From Larkinella terrae (lineage in GTDB: Bacteria; Bacteroidota; Bacteroidia; Cytophagales; Spirosomataceae): a stretch of 64,000 nucleotides of DNA. Numbering within the stretch: position 1 is the first letter of the stretch; each line of letters opens with the position of its first letter. The stretch covers positions 826,448-890,447 of the forward strand of contig NZ_WJXZ01000014.1 in NCBI RefSeq assembly GCF_009668025.1, written 5' to 3'. This document shows, piece after piece, positions 43,635-53,462 of this stretch. Both the position numbers and the translations under genes were made by a program. The notes under the pieces were generated by a model. That model had not been told where the DNA came from. It saw only the letters and a program-made list of their open reading frames with translations, and did no database searches.

Positions 43635-44852
43635 TCAGGATGATGCGGTTTTCTCGTCCAGCAAAACCGGTTCCAGCGCGGCCAGCGCCTGGCTCAGATC
43701 CGCAATTAAATCTTCAACGTTCTCAATACCAGCCGAATACCGAATCAGACTTTCGGGAATGCCGAGCTGGGCGCGCTGTTCGGTTGTGAGTTCGACGTGG
43801 CTGGTGGTGCGCGGTGGTCCGGCCAGCGTACTGACCGACCCCAGACTGGCGGCCAGATGGACAAACCGGAGCTTCGTTAGAAACGTTTTGACGTCCTCGT
43901 AATCGCCGTTCAGCGAAAAACTCAGGACGCCACCAAAACCGCTCATTTGCACGGCTGCAATGTCGTGGCCGGGGTGCGTTTCGAGCCCGGGGTAAAACAC
44001 GTCGCCGATTTTGGGATGCGCCTTCAAAAACCGGGCAATTTTCAGCGCCGACGCATTTTGCCGCTCGATCCGGAGTTCCAGGGTTTTCATGCCGCGCGCA
44101 ATCAGGTAAGCCGGGTCGGCCTGCAGACTGGCGCCGTTGATTTCCCGAAACCGGAATACTTTTTCGACCAGCTCTTTTTTTCCGCACAGCAAACCGCCCA
44201 TCGCGTCGGAATGCCCGCCAAGAAATTTGGTCGCGCTGTGCAGCACCAGATCGGCACCGAGTTTCAGCGGATTCTGGTTGATCGGCGTCGCAAAGGTATT
44301 ATCGACCACGACCACCGCGCCAACCTGATGAGCTTTCGCCGATAACCGCTTGATATCGACCACTTTCAGCGTTGGGTTGGTCGGCGTTTCCAGGTATACC
44401 AGCTCGCAGCCTTTCATAATTTCGGCTTCCATCGCTTCGTGGTTACCGGTTTCGCAAAGGGTAACCTGAATCTGGTAGGAGGGAAGGAAATCCAGAAACA
44501 ACCGGCTGGTTCCGCCGTACGTATCCTTGATCGACACCACGCGTTTGCCTGGTCCGAGCAGCGCAAACAGGGTGTTGCTGATCGCGCCCATGCCCGTTGC
44601 AAACGAAGTCGCGGCTTCGGCACTTTCGAGAATACGGATTTTTTCCTCGAGGACATGGACCGTTGGGTTGGTGTTCCGGCTGTAGATATGACCGGCGGTT
44701 TTTCCGGTCGCGACATCGTACCATTCATCGAGATCATGGTACGAAAACGCCACGCTTTTTACGACCGGCGAGGTGACCGCGCCCTGGTCGAAGGAATCGG
44801 TCTCACCCGCCCAAACCGATGCCGTTCCTTTATTTTGTTCAGAGAAATCCAT
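43635..44852 (-). CDS. PLP-dependent trans-sulfuration enzyme (cystathionine gamma-synthase/lyase family)
   Basis: The protein has 405 residues without a signal peptide. The PLP lysine is K209 in LHSATKFLGGHSDAMGG. Other family motifs are YSRNTNPTVHVLEEKI, FATGMGAISNTLFALLGPG, and YLETPTNPTLKVVDI with VVDNTFATP. The C-terminal part has SLGSVSTLAGPPRTTSHVEL and IRYSAGIENVEDLIADL. Activities in this family include cystathionine gamma-synthase, cystathionine lyases and methionine gamma-lyase. Specificity cannot be set from sequence alone. It is divergent from the second susC across 120 bp. No adjacent methionine genes are present. Confidence 0.92.
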   Translation of the reverse strand: MDFSEQNKGTASVWAGETDSFDQGAVTSPVVKSVAFSYHDLDEWYDVATGKTAGHIYSRNTNPTVHVLEEKIRILESAEAATSFATGMGAISNTLFALLGPGKRVVSIKDTYGGTSRLFLDFLPSYQIQVTLCETGNHEAMEAEIMKGCELVYLETPTNPTLKVVDIKRLSAKAHQVGAVVVVDNTFATPINQNPLKLGADLVLHSATKFLGGHSDAMGGLLCGKKELVEKVFRFREINGASLQADPAYLIARGMKTLELRIERQNASALKIARFLKAHPKIGDVFYPGLETHPGHDIAAVQMSGFGGVLSFSLNGDYEDVKTFLTKLRFVHLAASLGSVSTLAGPPRTTSHVELTTEQRAQLGIPESLIRYSAGIENVEDLIADLSQALAALEPVLLDEKTASS

Positions 44853-44972
44853 TAATAATTACGTAAGTGACAGAATAATCTACGTTCAATAGCAAAAATT
44901 GCAAAATTTTGAATAAATGTTCAACTTGCCATGCGAATACTTATTATGATCAATTTTAACTTATGAGAAACT

Positions 44973-47900
44973 ATGAAACAAAAACTACGGATTTATTTGA
45001 GCATGATTTGGCTGTTCTGGTCATCTCTGGCGATGGCGCAGCAGATCGAAGTGAGTGGCCGGGTTACTTCTGAAGGCGATGGGGGAGCTTTGCCGGGCGT
45101 CAACGTTTCGGTGAAAGGCACCACCACCGGAACCCTGACGGATGCCGACGGTCGTTACAATCTGCGGGTTACACCGGGTAATACCGTGATGGTTTTCAGT
45201 TACATCGGTTTTGAAACCCAAGAAGTCACGGTCGAAAACCGCAGGAGCATCGATATCACGTTGAAGCAGGACACCAAAATGCTGAATGAAGTGGTGGTGA
45301 CGGCGCTCGGCATCAGTCGTGAAAAGAAAGCGCTGGGCTATGCATCGCAGAGCGTCAATTCGGACGAACTGGTGCAAAACCGGCAGACGAACATGGTCAA
45401 CGCCTTGCAGGGCAAAGTGGCCGGGGTGACCATTTCCAGCACCGGCGGGGCACCCGGTCAGGGCGCACGCATTCTGATTCGGGGCATTAACTCCATCGAT
45501 GCGACCCGCGACAACCAGCCGCTGTTTGTGGTCGACGGTGTTTTGTTCGACAACAGCACCTCGACGGGAACCACCAATTCGGGAGCCGAATTCCGGGGCA
45601 TGTCGAACCGGGCGGCCGACATCAATCCCGATGACATCGAAACGGTTAACATTCTGAAAGGCGGGGCCGCAACGGCGTTGTACGGTTTGCGGGGTGCCAA
45701 CGGCGTCGTGGTCATCACAACCAAATCCGGAAAAACCGGGGCGCTGCGGGGGAATTTCAGCAGCACATTCGGGATCGACAATGTCAATAAGTTTCCGGAA
45801 GTGCAGGATAAGTATACAATTGGTTATTCGGGCGTTTACAACCCGCAGGACTTTTTTCCTTCCTGGGGACCAACCGTCGCGGAAGCCATCAAAATCGATC
45901 CGACGCACCCGCAGAAATTGTACAATCACTTTAAAGACGCTTACAATACCGGGAAACAATTCCAGAACAATCTCTCGTTTTCGGGCGGCAACGAAAAGAT
46001 CAATTTCCTGTCGTCGATTGGCCATCTGAAGCAGGAAGGCGTTATTCCGTTCACGAACTTCGAAAAACTGTCGGTGCGGTTAAATACCAATGTCAAGTTC
46101 AGCGAGCAGTTTACGACCAACGCTAATTTGAACTTTATCAATTCGGGCGGGGATCGCTACAACGCCGATCGTTACAACGAAAGCCTGAGTTACTGGTCGC
46201 CCCGCTACGACGTTCGGGATTACCTGAACGCCGACGGTTCCTACAAAGCATATAGCCCCGATAACGGCAACCCGATTTACGGGGCGATGACCAACAAACT
46301 GCGCGACAACGTAAACCGGCTGGTGGGCGGTCTGAATTTCGTGTACACACCCCTGAAGTGGCTGTCGTTTAACTACCGCGTAGGACTGGACACCTACTCG
46401 GAAGACCGTAAGCGGACCGCGCCCGGACCAACGGGTACGGCGGGAGAGCTGACCTTTGAAGATAATGAACTGGGTTTTGTGTACCAGTATCACACCAATT
46501 TCAGAGCCATCACTTCAACCTTTGCGGCCAGTGCGAATACTAAATTTGGCGAAAGCCTGAACGCAACCCTGCGGCTGGGGCACGACCTGTACGACCGCCG
46601 AATCCGGAGTTTTGGCGCGGAAGGCAACGAACTGACGGTTTACAATTACTTCGATTTGCGAAATGCCAAGACGATTACGCCCTCGCAGTCGGCGGAGGAT
46701 TACCGCCTGATGGGTGTTTTCGGCGAATTGACCTTCGATTACAAGGACTTTCTGTTTCTGACGCTGACGGGCCGGAACGACGTGACGTCCTCGCTGCTGG
46801 CACCGAATAACTCGTTTTTCTATCCGTCGGCGAGCCTTGGCTACGTTTTCTCGAATCAGCTAAAACTGCCGACCTTCATCACGATGGGAAAATTGCGGGC
46901 GTCGTACGCCAAAATCGGGAAAGATGCGGCTCCGTATTCGACGGTTTCCGGCTACGCATCCTACCTGAATCTACCCTCCGGATCGACCGGTTTTACCCGC
47001 GGAGCGTTGCTTGGCGACCCGAATCTGCGGCCCGAATTTACGGATACCTACGAAGGCGGTCTGGAAATGAGTTTCCTGAACAACCGGCTGGGCGTGGATC
47101 TGACCTACTACCATTCGATCAGCAAAGACCAGATTATTCAGGTCGATGTGACCTCCTCGACGGGCTACGTGAAAGCCGCCATCAACTCGGGTTCGATGCG
47201 GAACAAAGGCATTGAACTGATTCTGCGCGGAACGCCCGTTCGGAAGGGAAAACTGAGCTGGGATGTTAACCTGAACTTTTCGGCCAACCGCAACAAAATT
47301 CTCAGTCTGCGGAACGGTTTGACGGAAATCAACTACGCTTCGCAGTTCGGTTATTCAAGTTCGACGGTGACGATGAAGCTGATTCCGGGGTATGCCTACG
47401 GGAATCTTTACGGCCGGACGTACAAAAGGTATTACGCCAATGCCGCCGACGAAAACCCGACGATTCTGGACAAGGACCGCCCCGTCGTGATTGGTGCCAA
47501 CGGTTTCCCCGTGGTCAGTACGGCGCAGAAACTGATTGCCAACTCACAGCCCAAATGGATCGGTGGGATTACGAATACGGTGCGCTACGGCAATTTTTCG
47601 CTGGCAGTTTTGTTTGACGCCCGCGTGGGTCAGTATCGCTACAACCAGTTGGACAACTTTTTTGCCGCCTTCGGAATTGCCAAGTACACCGAAGACCGCA
47701 ACGATACCAAGGTGTTTGACGGCGTTTTGGCCGACGGAACCCGGAACACCAAACCGGTGTGGCTGGGGCAGGGCAAAGGGCCGGATGGCGTCGATTACAC
47801 CAACGGTTTTTACCGGAATGTCTACCGGGGCGTGTCTGAAAACTTCATCGAAGATGCTTCCTGGGTACGGCTTCGGTCCGCGAGTCTGTCGTATAACTTA

Positions 47901-48101
47901 CCGTCATCCATTCTTAAAAACACGTTCATTAAGAGTGTGCGTTTAAGTGCAACGGGTAACAATCTGGCCTTGTGGACCGGTTATTCCGGCTACGATCCCG
48001 AAACCAGCTCCACGAGCAGCGGCAGCAATGTCGATGGCTTCACCGGTTTTACGTATCCGGCGCTGCGCAGCCTGTTGTTTACCCTGAACGTTGGTTTTTA
48101 A
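44973..48101 (+). CDS. SusC/RagA family TonB-dependent transporter, second locus
   Basis: The protein has 1042 residues with a signal peptide (MKQKLRIYLSMIWLFWSSLA to MAQ). The carboxypeptidase-like domain reads VSGRVTSEGDGGALPGVNVS, followed by LNEVVVTALGISREKKALGY, the plug (ARILIRGINSIDATRDNQPL, GLRGANGVVVITTKSG) and the barrel ending LLFTLNVGF. It pairs with the SusD-like gene 22 bp downstream. There are no glycosidases in this locus, so the ligand may be a peptide or oligomer rather than a complex glycan. Confidence 0.95.
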   Translation: MKQKLRIYLSMIWLFWSSLAMAQQIEVSGRVTSEGDGGALPGVNVSVKGTTTGTLTDADGRYNLRVTPGNTVMVFSYIGFETQEVTVENRRSIDITLKQDTKMLNEVVVTALGISREKKALGYASQSVNSDELVQNRQTNMVNALQGKVAGVTISSTGGAPGQGARILIRGINSIDATRDNQPLFVVDGVLFDNSTSTGTTNSGAEFRGMSNRAADINPDDIETVNILKGGAATALYGLRGANGVVVITTKSGKTGALRGNFSSTFGIDNVNKFPEVQDKYTIGYSGVYNPQDFFPSWGPTVAEAIKIDPTHPQKLYNHFKDAYNTGKQFQNNLSFSGGNEKINFLSSIGHLKQEGVIPFTNFEKLSVRLNTNVKFSEQFTTNANLNFINSGGDRYNADRYNESLSYWSPRYDVRDYLNADGSYKAYSPDNGNPIYGAMTNKLRDNVNRLVGGLNFVYTPLKWLSFNYRVGLDTYSEDRKRTAPGPTGTAGELTFEDNELGFVYQYHTNFRAITSTFAASANTKFGESLNATLRLGHDLYDRRIRSFGAEGNELTVYNYFDLRNAKTITPSQSAEDYRLMGVFGELTFDYKDFLFLTLTGRNDVTSSLLAPNNSFFYPSASLGYVFSNQLKLPTFITMGKLRASYAKIGKDAAPYSTVSGYASYLNLPSGSTGFTRGALLGDPNLRPEFTDTYEGGLEMSFLNNRLGVDLTYYHSISKDQIIQVDVTSSTGYVKAAINSGSMRNKGIELILRGTPVRKGKLSWDVNLNFSANRNKILSLRNGLTEINYASQFGYSSSTVTMKLIPGYAYGNLYGRTYKRYYANAADENPTILDKDRPVVIGANGFPVVSTAQKLIANSQPKWIGGITNTVRYGNFSLAVLFDARVGQYRYNQLDNFFAAFGIAKYTEDRNDTKVFDGVLADGTRNTKPVWLGQGKGPDGVDYTNGFYRNVYRGVSENFIEDASWVRLRSASLSYNLPSSILKNTFIKSVRLSATGNNLALWTGYSGYDPETSSTSSGSNVDGFTGFTYPALRSLLFTLNVGF

Positions 48102-48123
48102 AACACTTTATTTCCTGACAACC

Positions 48124-49539
48124 ATGAAATTCAATCATAAATCGATATTTCCGCTGCTGACCCTGCTGCTGATTGGGCTGGGGGGATGCAAGGATTATTT
48201 TGAACTGAACGATAATCCGAACCTGATTGCGAATCCGCCCCTGGCGTCGCTGCTCTCGACCACGACCCAGAAAACCGCTCTGAACTCGCAGCGGGTCGCC
48301 AACACCACGTCTTACTTTGTACAGTACCTCGCCAACCCGGGGACCGCCGGATCGACGGATACGTACCAGGTGACGGATTACACCGGGACCTGGGACGCAG
48401 TTTATTTCGGAATGGCCGACCTTTACGACCTGAAAAAGAAGGCGCAGGAGCAGGGCGCATCCGAATACGTTGGGGTAGCCGATGTGATGCTGTCGTATCA
48501 CCTGACGCTGATTGCCGATGTGTTTGGGGCGGCTCCGTTCTCCGATGCGTTCACCGGAACCACGCTGACGCCGAAGTACGATACGGGCGAAACGCTGTAC
48601 ACGACGGCTTTAAATCTGCTGAATGAGGCCATTACGGAGCTGGCAAAAACCGATTCGAAAGTGAAGCTGGCCGCTGCGAATGATCTGATTCACAAGGGCA
48701 ATACGGCCGCGTGGACTAAAACCGCCCACGCGCTGAAAGCCCGGATGCTGAACAAAGTGTCGAAGCAGGCAACCTACAAACCGGCCGATGTACTCGACGC
48801 GGTTTCGAAATCGTATACGGCCAACGCGGACGATGCGCAGATGTCGTCGTTTCTGTTGCGGAATCCGTGGGCGCAGGTGGCCCGCGACAATGCGGCTCTG
48901 CTGCTCGATGGCTGGCTTTCCAGCCAGTTTGTCAATCATTTGAACGGGGTGACCTACGGCGTTTTTGATCCGCGCATTGAAAAAATCACGGACAAAACCG
49001 TCAACAACGATTACAAAGGCACCCGGAACGGGCAGGGAAATGTGGGCGGTAACAACACCACGAAAGACGAAAATTACATTTCGCTGAACTCTCCGCTGAC
49101 CGGTGACGCGTCGCCCCTGCTGATTGCAACGTTCTCGGAAATGAAATTTGTCGAAGCCGAAGCCGCTTTCCGGGCGGGTGACAAAGCCCGTGCGTATGCC
49201 GCTTATCTGGCCGGAATTACCGCCAACATGGACAAATACGGCGTGGCAGCGGCCGCCCGGGATGCCTATCTGGCGAATCCGACGGTCGGTGTAGGTTCGG
49301 CGGCTCTGACGATCGACTTGATTTTCAAGGAGAAATACGTTGCCACGTACCTGAATCCGGAAGCCTGGAACGACGCCCGGCGGTACGACTACAAATACAA
49401 AGGCTTTACGCTCCCGTTGAATGCCGCGCTGCCGACCTTCATCCGCCGGGCAGCTTATCCAAACGGCGAAAATGCGAAAAACGGCGTCAACGTCCCGGCC
49501 GAAGTGCCCCTGTCGACACCGCTCTGGTGGGATAAATAA
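48124..49539 (+). CDS. SusD-like outer-membrane lipoprotein (SusD_2 group)
   Basis: The protein has 471 residues from the ATG at 48124. An earlier ATG at 48091 overlaps susC. The lipoprotein signal MKFNHKSIFPLLTLLLIG ends GGC (C22), followed by KDYFELNDNPN. The motifs YQVTDYTGTWDAVYFGMADL, VADVMLSYHLTLIADVFGAA and YLNPEAWNDARRYDYKYKGF point to the SusD-like group that often accompanies peptide- or glycan-importing SusC proteins. It probably caps the preceding SusC barrel. It is followed by a family B inverted repeat. Confidence 0.93.
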   Translation: MKFNHKSIFPLLTLLLIGLGGCKDYFELNDNPNLIANPPLASLLSTTTQKTALNSQRVANTTSYFVQYLANPGTAGSTDTYQVTDYTGTWDAVYFGMADLYDLKKKAQEQGASEYVGVADVMLSYHLTLIADVFGAAPFSDAFTGTTLTPKYDTGETLYTTALNLLNEAITELAKTDSKVKLAAANDLIHKGNTAAWTKTAHALKARMLNKVSKQATYKPADVLDAVSKSYTANADDAQMSSFLLRNPWAQVARDNAALLLDGWLSSQFVNHLNGVTYGVFDPRIEKITDKTVNNDYKGTRNGQGNVGGNNTTKDENYISLNSPLTGDASPLLIATFSEMKFVEAEAAFRAGDKARAYAAYLAGITANMDKYGVAAAARDAYLANPTVGVGSAALTIDLIFKEKYVATYLNPEAWNDARRYDYKYKGFTLPLNAALPTFIRRAAYPNGENAKNGVNVPAEVPLSTPLWWDK

Positions 49540-49546
49540 GGTTACG

Positions 49547-49667
49547 GTTTATAGTTTACGGTATTCGGTTTACGCCGGGACTGACGCGTTCGATATTCGA
49601 TATGAATTGAACGCGTCAGCTACCGAAACGTCGGCCCGGCGAAAACTGAAAACCGTAAACTATAAAC
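49547..49667. repeat. Extragenic inverted repeat, family B (downstream of susD copy 2)
   Basis: The outer arms (49547-49562 and 49652-49667; GTTTATAGTTTACGGT and complement) are perfect over 16 bp. The inner arms (CTGACGCGTTC, 49581-49591 and 49609-49619) are perfect over 11 bp. The left part shares TACGGTATTCGGTTTACG and the TGACGCG stretch with the element at 5490-5589. It starts 8 bp after the susD stop codon. Confidence 0.82.
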
Positions 49668-49934
49668 TTTCCCCTAACGCCAATAAAACCGGCACCCGGT
49701 CGTTATTAACCAAACGTTGGTTGAAATTCAACTGACAAACCGTAACTAGAGTACACATCTGTATCGACTTACCCTGGTCTTTCAGTTCCACTCCTCTTCT
49801 TTTTATCTGCCAAAATGCTATCGGGAAACGGTCCCGGATGCATGTTTTTTATCTTTATCTTTTACTTTTAAGGGATTAGTTGGTCTTCTTTTTGCACCGA
49901 ATCCATCCGGGAGATGGCCCTTAGCGGTTTTTTT
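49668..49934. other. Upstream region of the desaturase gene
   Basis: The stretch is 267 bp and AT-rich at its right end. It has an AACCA-AACGT-TGGTT palindrome (49708-49722) and a CGGGA-AACGG-TCCCG hairpin near 49824. No gene is visible. The palindrome could be an operator for the desaturase. Confidence 0.4.
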
Positions 49935-51056
49935 ATGGTAAATCAATTGAAATTTAACACCACGAATCGGTCGCAGTTTTTCGCCACCGTCCGGCAGCGC
50001 GTCAACGCTCATTTTAAGGAAAGAAATCTTTCGCCCCACGCCAACGGCGCGATGTGGGCCAAAGCGGCTTTTTTCATGACCGGCTACCTGACCCTCTACG
50101 GCCTGATTCTGTCGAATCAGTTCGGCACCTGGACAATGCTGGCCATGGCGCTGGTGCTGGGGGCTTTTGCGGCTTTTATCGGTTTCAATGTTTCCCATGA
50201 TGCCATCCACGGCGCGTTCTCGTCGCGCAGTTGGGTCAACCGCCTGGTGGCTTCCAGTTTTTACCTGATCGGAGCCAATCCGTATGTCTGGAAAATCACG
50301 CACAATGTGGTGCATCACACCTATACCAATATTCCCGGCCACGACGAAGACATTGAAATTGCGCCCGGTTTGATCCGCGTCGATGTCGATGAACCCCTGC
50401 GCCCCTGGCAGCGGTTTCAGCAGTGGTACGCGTTTCCGCTGTATTCGCTGGCGTCGCTGTCGTGGATTTTTCGCAAGGATTTCCTCAAGTTTTTCAAGAA
50501 AACCATCGGTCGGTGCGACAATTCGAACCATCCCCGGAAAGAATACATCACCCTTTTTGCCACTAAAATTGGCTATTACATTTTCTTCATCGTCGTGCCA
50601 TTATTGGTGCTGGATCTGTCCTGGTGGCAGTTTGCGATCGGTTTTGTGCTGATGCACATGGTGGAAGGACTGGTGTTGGGACTGGTGTTTCAACTGGCGC
50701 ACGTCGTGGAGGGAACGACTTTTCCGGTTCCGACCGAAGGCGTTGGCATTCAGGAAGCCTGGGCCGTTCACCAGATGCAGACCACGGCGAATTTTGCCCC
50801 CAACTCGGCGCTGGCGGCCTTTCTCTGTGGAGGACTGAATCGCCAGATCGAACACCACCTGTTTCCGAAAGTCTGCCACATTCACTATCCGGTTATTACG
50901 GCCATTGTCCGACAAACCGCCCGGGAATTTGATCTGCCGTACATCGAAAATCCGAGTTTTTCGTCCGCGTTGTCTTCGCATTACCGGCTCCTGAAAAAAT
51001 TGGGAAGAGAACCGGTGCCGGTTTGTGCTCCCAAATCGGCAGGCGTTCCGGTTTGA
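49935..51056 (+). CDS. Membrane fatty acid desaturase
   Basis: The protein has 373 residues from the ATG at 49935. The three histidine boxes of membrane desaturases are HDAIHG, HNVVHH and QIEHHLFP, which bind a di-iron centre. Hydrophobic pairs lie at about 45-95 and 195-240. It probably inserts a double bond in acyl chains of membrane lipids at the inner membrane. Relatives with front-end desaturase features often carry a cytochrome b5 domain, which is absent here, so electrons come from elsewhere. The next gene is a FabF-type synthase on the same strand, 136 bp away. Confidence 0.93.
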   Translation: MVNQLKFNTTNRSQFFATVRQRVNAHFKERNLSPHANGAMWAKAAFFMTGYLTLYGLILSNQFGTWTMLAMALVLGAFAAFIGFNVSHDAIHGAFSSRSWVNRLVASSFYLIGANPYVWKITHNVVHHTYTNIPGHDEDIEIAPGLIRVDVDEPLRPWQRFQQWYAFPLYSLASLSWIFRKDFLKFFKKTIGRCDNSNHPRKEYITLFATKIGYYIFFIVVPLLVLDLSWWQFAIGFVLMHMVEGLVLGLVFQLAHVVEGTTFPVPTEGVGIQEAWAVHQMQTTANFAPNSALAAFLCGGLNRQIEHHLFPKVCHIHYPVITAIVRQTAREFDLPYIENPSFSSALSSHYRLLKKLGREPVPVCAPKSAGVPV

Positions 51057-51081
51057 TACTGCATTATCTGTGCCCAGTGCT

Positions 51082-51099
51082 CACGGACTAAAGTCCGTG
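51082..51099. repeat. Hairpin of family D (CACGGACT/AGTCCGTG)
   Basis: A perfect 8-bp stem (CACGGACT-AA-AGTCCGTG) is followed by GGTGCGG. It matches the element between the sigma and anti-sigma genes (CACGGACC-nnn-GGTCCGTG then GGTACG). It lies in the 136-bp gap between the desaturase and fabF-like genes. Confidence 0.75.
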
Positions 51100-51192
51100 G
51101 GTGCGGAACCTAAATTCGTTCCGACGTTTTATCACACAAAGGAAGTCGCTTTCTTTGCGGACAAATTTTCGGATTCTCACTGTTAGGTTCAC

Positions 51193-52437
51193 ATGTTACA
51201 CCGGGTTGTTATTACTGGATTAGGTGCATTTACTCCCATTGGTACGAATATTTCGACGTTCTGGCGTCAGGTGGTGGAGGGCAAACCGGCCTTCGCGCCC
51301 ATAAACCGCTTCGATGCTTCCCAGTTTCGGACGCAATTCGCGGCTGAAATCTCTAATTTTGATCCTTCGCAGTATTTAAACCGCGCCGATATCAAGCGGA
51401 CCGACCGGTTTACCCAATACGCCCTCATTGCGGCCGACCAGGCCATCAGGGACTCCGGTTTTGAACTGGATAAAATGGATCCCTTCGATGTCGGCGTCAT
51501 TTGGGGATCGGGGCAGGGTGGAACTGAAACCCTTGAAGATCAGACGAAAGAGTTTGTACTGGGCGACGGTCATCCCCGGTTTAGTCCGTTCATGATTCCG
51601 AAAGTGCTCATCAACCTGGCTTCCGGCCTGATCTCGATCCGCAGCGGTTTTATGGGCATCAACTACACGGCGGTTTCGGCCTGCGCGAGCTCCAATTCCG
51701 CCCTGATGGACGCCTTCAATTACATCCGGCTTGGGAAGGCAAAAATCATTGTCAGTGGTGGTTCCGACGCACCCATTACGCCTTCGTCGTTCGGCGGGTA
51801 TTGTTCCATGAAAGCCATGTCGACGCAGAACGGTAATCCCGCAACGGCTTCGCGGCCGTTCGACGTCGATCGTGACGGTTTTGTGATGGGCGAAGGCGCG
51901 GGTGCCATCGTGCTCGAAGAATACGAACACGCCGTTCAGCGCGGAGCCACGATCTATGGCGAAATGATCGGCGCGGCCATGACCGCCGACGCCTACCACA
52001 TAACCGCTACGCATCCGGACGGCGTTGGTGCGACCAAAGCCATGCAACTGGCGCTGAACGAAGCCCGCATCAACATCGAAGACCTGGATTACCTGAACGC
52101 GCACGCGACGTCAACGCCGGTGGGCGATCTGTCGGAAATGAACGCCGTGGCCCGCCTGACCGGTAACAGGAAAACCAGGCTGCAGATCAGCGCAACCAAG
52201 TCGATCACCGGCCACCTGATGGGGGCGGCCGGAGCCATTGAAGCCATCGTTTGCCTGCTGGCCCTGCGCGACAACGTCATCCCGCCGACCATCAATACGA
52301 CCGTCCGCGATCCGGCGATTCCCGAAACGCTGAACCTCGTTCTGAACGAAGCCGTGCGCACGAACGTCAAAACCGCCATGAGCAACACTTTCGGGTTCGG
52401 CGGACACAACGGCATTGTGGTGTTTCAGAAAGTATAA
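51193..52437 (+). CDS. Beta-ketoacyl-ACP synthase II (FabF type)
   Basis: The protein has 414 residues, the usual FabF length. The catalytic triad is C164 in VSACASSN, H304 in LNAHATSTPVGD and H341 in SITGHLMGAAG. The glycine-rich NTFGFGGHNGIVVF closes the protein. KAS II extends acyl-ACP in fatty acid synthesis. It follows the desaturase on the same strand, which suggests a role in membrane-lipid remodelling. No acpP or other fab gene adjoins, so it may be a second, specialised paralogue. Confidence 0.94.
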   Translation: MLHRVVITGLGAFTPIGTNISTFWRQVVEGKPAFAPINRFDASQFRTQFAAEISNFDPSQYLNRADIKRTDRFTQYALIAADQAIRDSGFELDKMDPFDVGVIWGSGQGGTETLEDQTKEFVLGDGHPRFSPFMIPKVLINLASGLISIRSGFMGINYTAVSACASSNSALMDAFNYIRLGKAKIIVSGGSDAPITPSSFGGYCSMKAMSTQNGNPATASRPFDVDRDGFVMGEGAGAIVLEEYEHAVQRGATIYGEMIGAAMTADAYHITATHPDGVGATKAMQLALNEARINIEDLDYLNAHATSTPVGDLSEMNAVARLTGNRKTRLQISATKSITGHLMGAAGAIEAIVCLLALRDNVIPPTINTTVRDPAIPETLNLVLNEAVRTNVKTAMSNTFGFGGHNGIVVFQKV

Positions 52438-52462
52438 GATAAAAACCGCCCGGTTCCCGGTT

Positions 52463-53128
52463 TTATGATTCATCCAGAATGTCGTTCGCCAGGGCGTTGA
52501 CGGTTTCCCAGGAAAACGGCAGCCACTGCCCGGTGTTGTCGTCGTAAACTTCGGTAGCGGCTTCGCAGGGGAACAGTTTGTAGTCGAATTTGGGATAGTT
52601 ACTGACCAGATAACCCGGATAGTAGTAGAGTTTTTTCTGGAGCCGGGCGTGGTTGATTTTTTGCATCATCAGGTATTTGCCCAGGCTGTATTTGCGGTAT
52701 TCCGGGTCGTAAAAATTCATGATACCGGCAATGGTTTCGGCACCGTTGTCGAAAACCCCGACTGCGATCAGCCGGTTCTGTTCCCGGATTTCCACCGAAT
52801 ACGTATCGAACAGGTTGTAGGTGGCGCCGTTGAGCAGCCAGGATTCCACGGATTCCGGCGCTTCGAAATCGACGGCGTTGCGGTAAACCGCGAAAAGGGC
52901 CCGGATTTCCTGCGTCAGAACAAAAGGTTTGATGATCGTCGTGAATTTTTCGTTGCGCCGGAGCAGCGCGCGTTGCTTGCTTTGGTAGGCGACGTTTTTA
53001 AGGTCGATTCGCAGCCAGTGTACGGGGAAAATGGTATTGTCGTGAACCAGGTATCGGCAGGTGAAGACATCCTGGTGCATCCGAAAATAGCCCAGGCTCA
53101 GGTAAAAATCCAACTCACTTTCTTTCAT
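52463..53128 (-). CDS. Arginyl-tRNA--protein transferase-like (ATE family) protein
   Basis: The protein has 221 residues. The motifs RALFAVYRNAVDF, LIAVGVFDNGAETIAGIMNF and YDPEYRKYSLGKYLMMQKIN match the C-terminal domain of the Ate1/Bpt aminoacyltransferases. YYYPGYLVSNYPKFDYK is the conserved ending region. Ate-type enzymes attach amino acids to protein N-termini as degradation signals. The N-terminal Cys-rich part of classical Ate is missing, so the activity is uncertain. It converges on the FabF gene (25-bp gap). Confidence 0.78.
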   Translation of the reverse strand: MKESELDFYLSLGYFRMHQDVFTCRYLVHDNTIFPVHWLRIDLKNVAYQSKQRALLRRNEKFTTIIKPFVLTQEIRALFAVYRNAVDFEAPESVESWLLNGATYNLFDTYSVEIREQNRLIAVGVFDNGAETIAGIMNFYDPEYRKYSLGKYLMMQKINHARLQKKLYYYPGYLVSNYPKFDYKLFPCEAATEVYDDNTGQWLPFSWETVNALANDILDES

Positions 53129-53192
53129 CGGTGGGCGTATCGTTAGACTGCGCTTGCAAATGATTCAGCTTAATGGGCAGACAATTAGGTGG

Positions 53193-53399
53193 TTACAGCA
53201 AGCCATCGTCCTTGAAAACCTTGTAAATCGCCATTGCGTGGCCGTGACCGAGATCAAAATCTTCCTTGAGCCAGGCCACGATTGCACCGGCTTTTACCCC
53301 CGGTTTGAGTAATCCTTTCGCCGTGGCGAGTTGTTTGAAATCGTCCGGTTTTTTGCCCGTTTTCTTCTCGATATTGTCAATATAAGCCTGAAACGACAT
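53193..53399 (-). CDS. DUF4287-domain small protein
   Basis: The protein has 68 residues from the ATG at 53399. Upstream in-frame codons give a low-complexity Pro/Ser-rich stretch that also runs through a terminator, so a longer start is unlikely. The sequence MSFQAYIDNIEKKTGKKPDD, DLGHGHAMAIYKVF matches the DUF4287 domain, which is often fused to DUF5655. The role is unknown. Confidence 0.82.
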   Translation of the reverse strand: MSFQAYIDNIEKKTGKKPDDFKQLATAKGLLKPGVKAGAIVAWLKEDFDLGHGHAMAIYKVFKDDGLL

Positions 53400-53462
53400 C
53401 TTCTTCGGGAATTTGAGTCCAACAGAATAGGTAAAAATAGAAAAATTGGGGCGAATTTCCAC

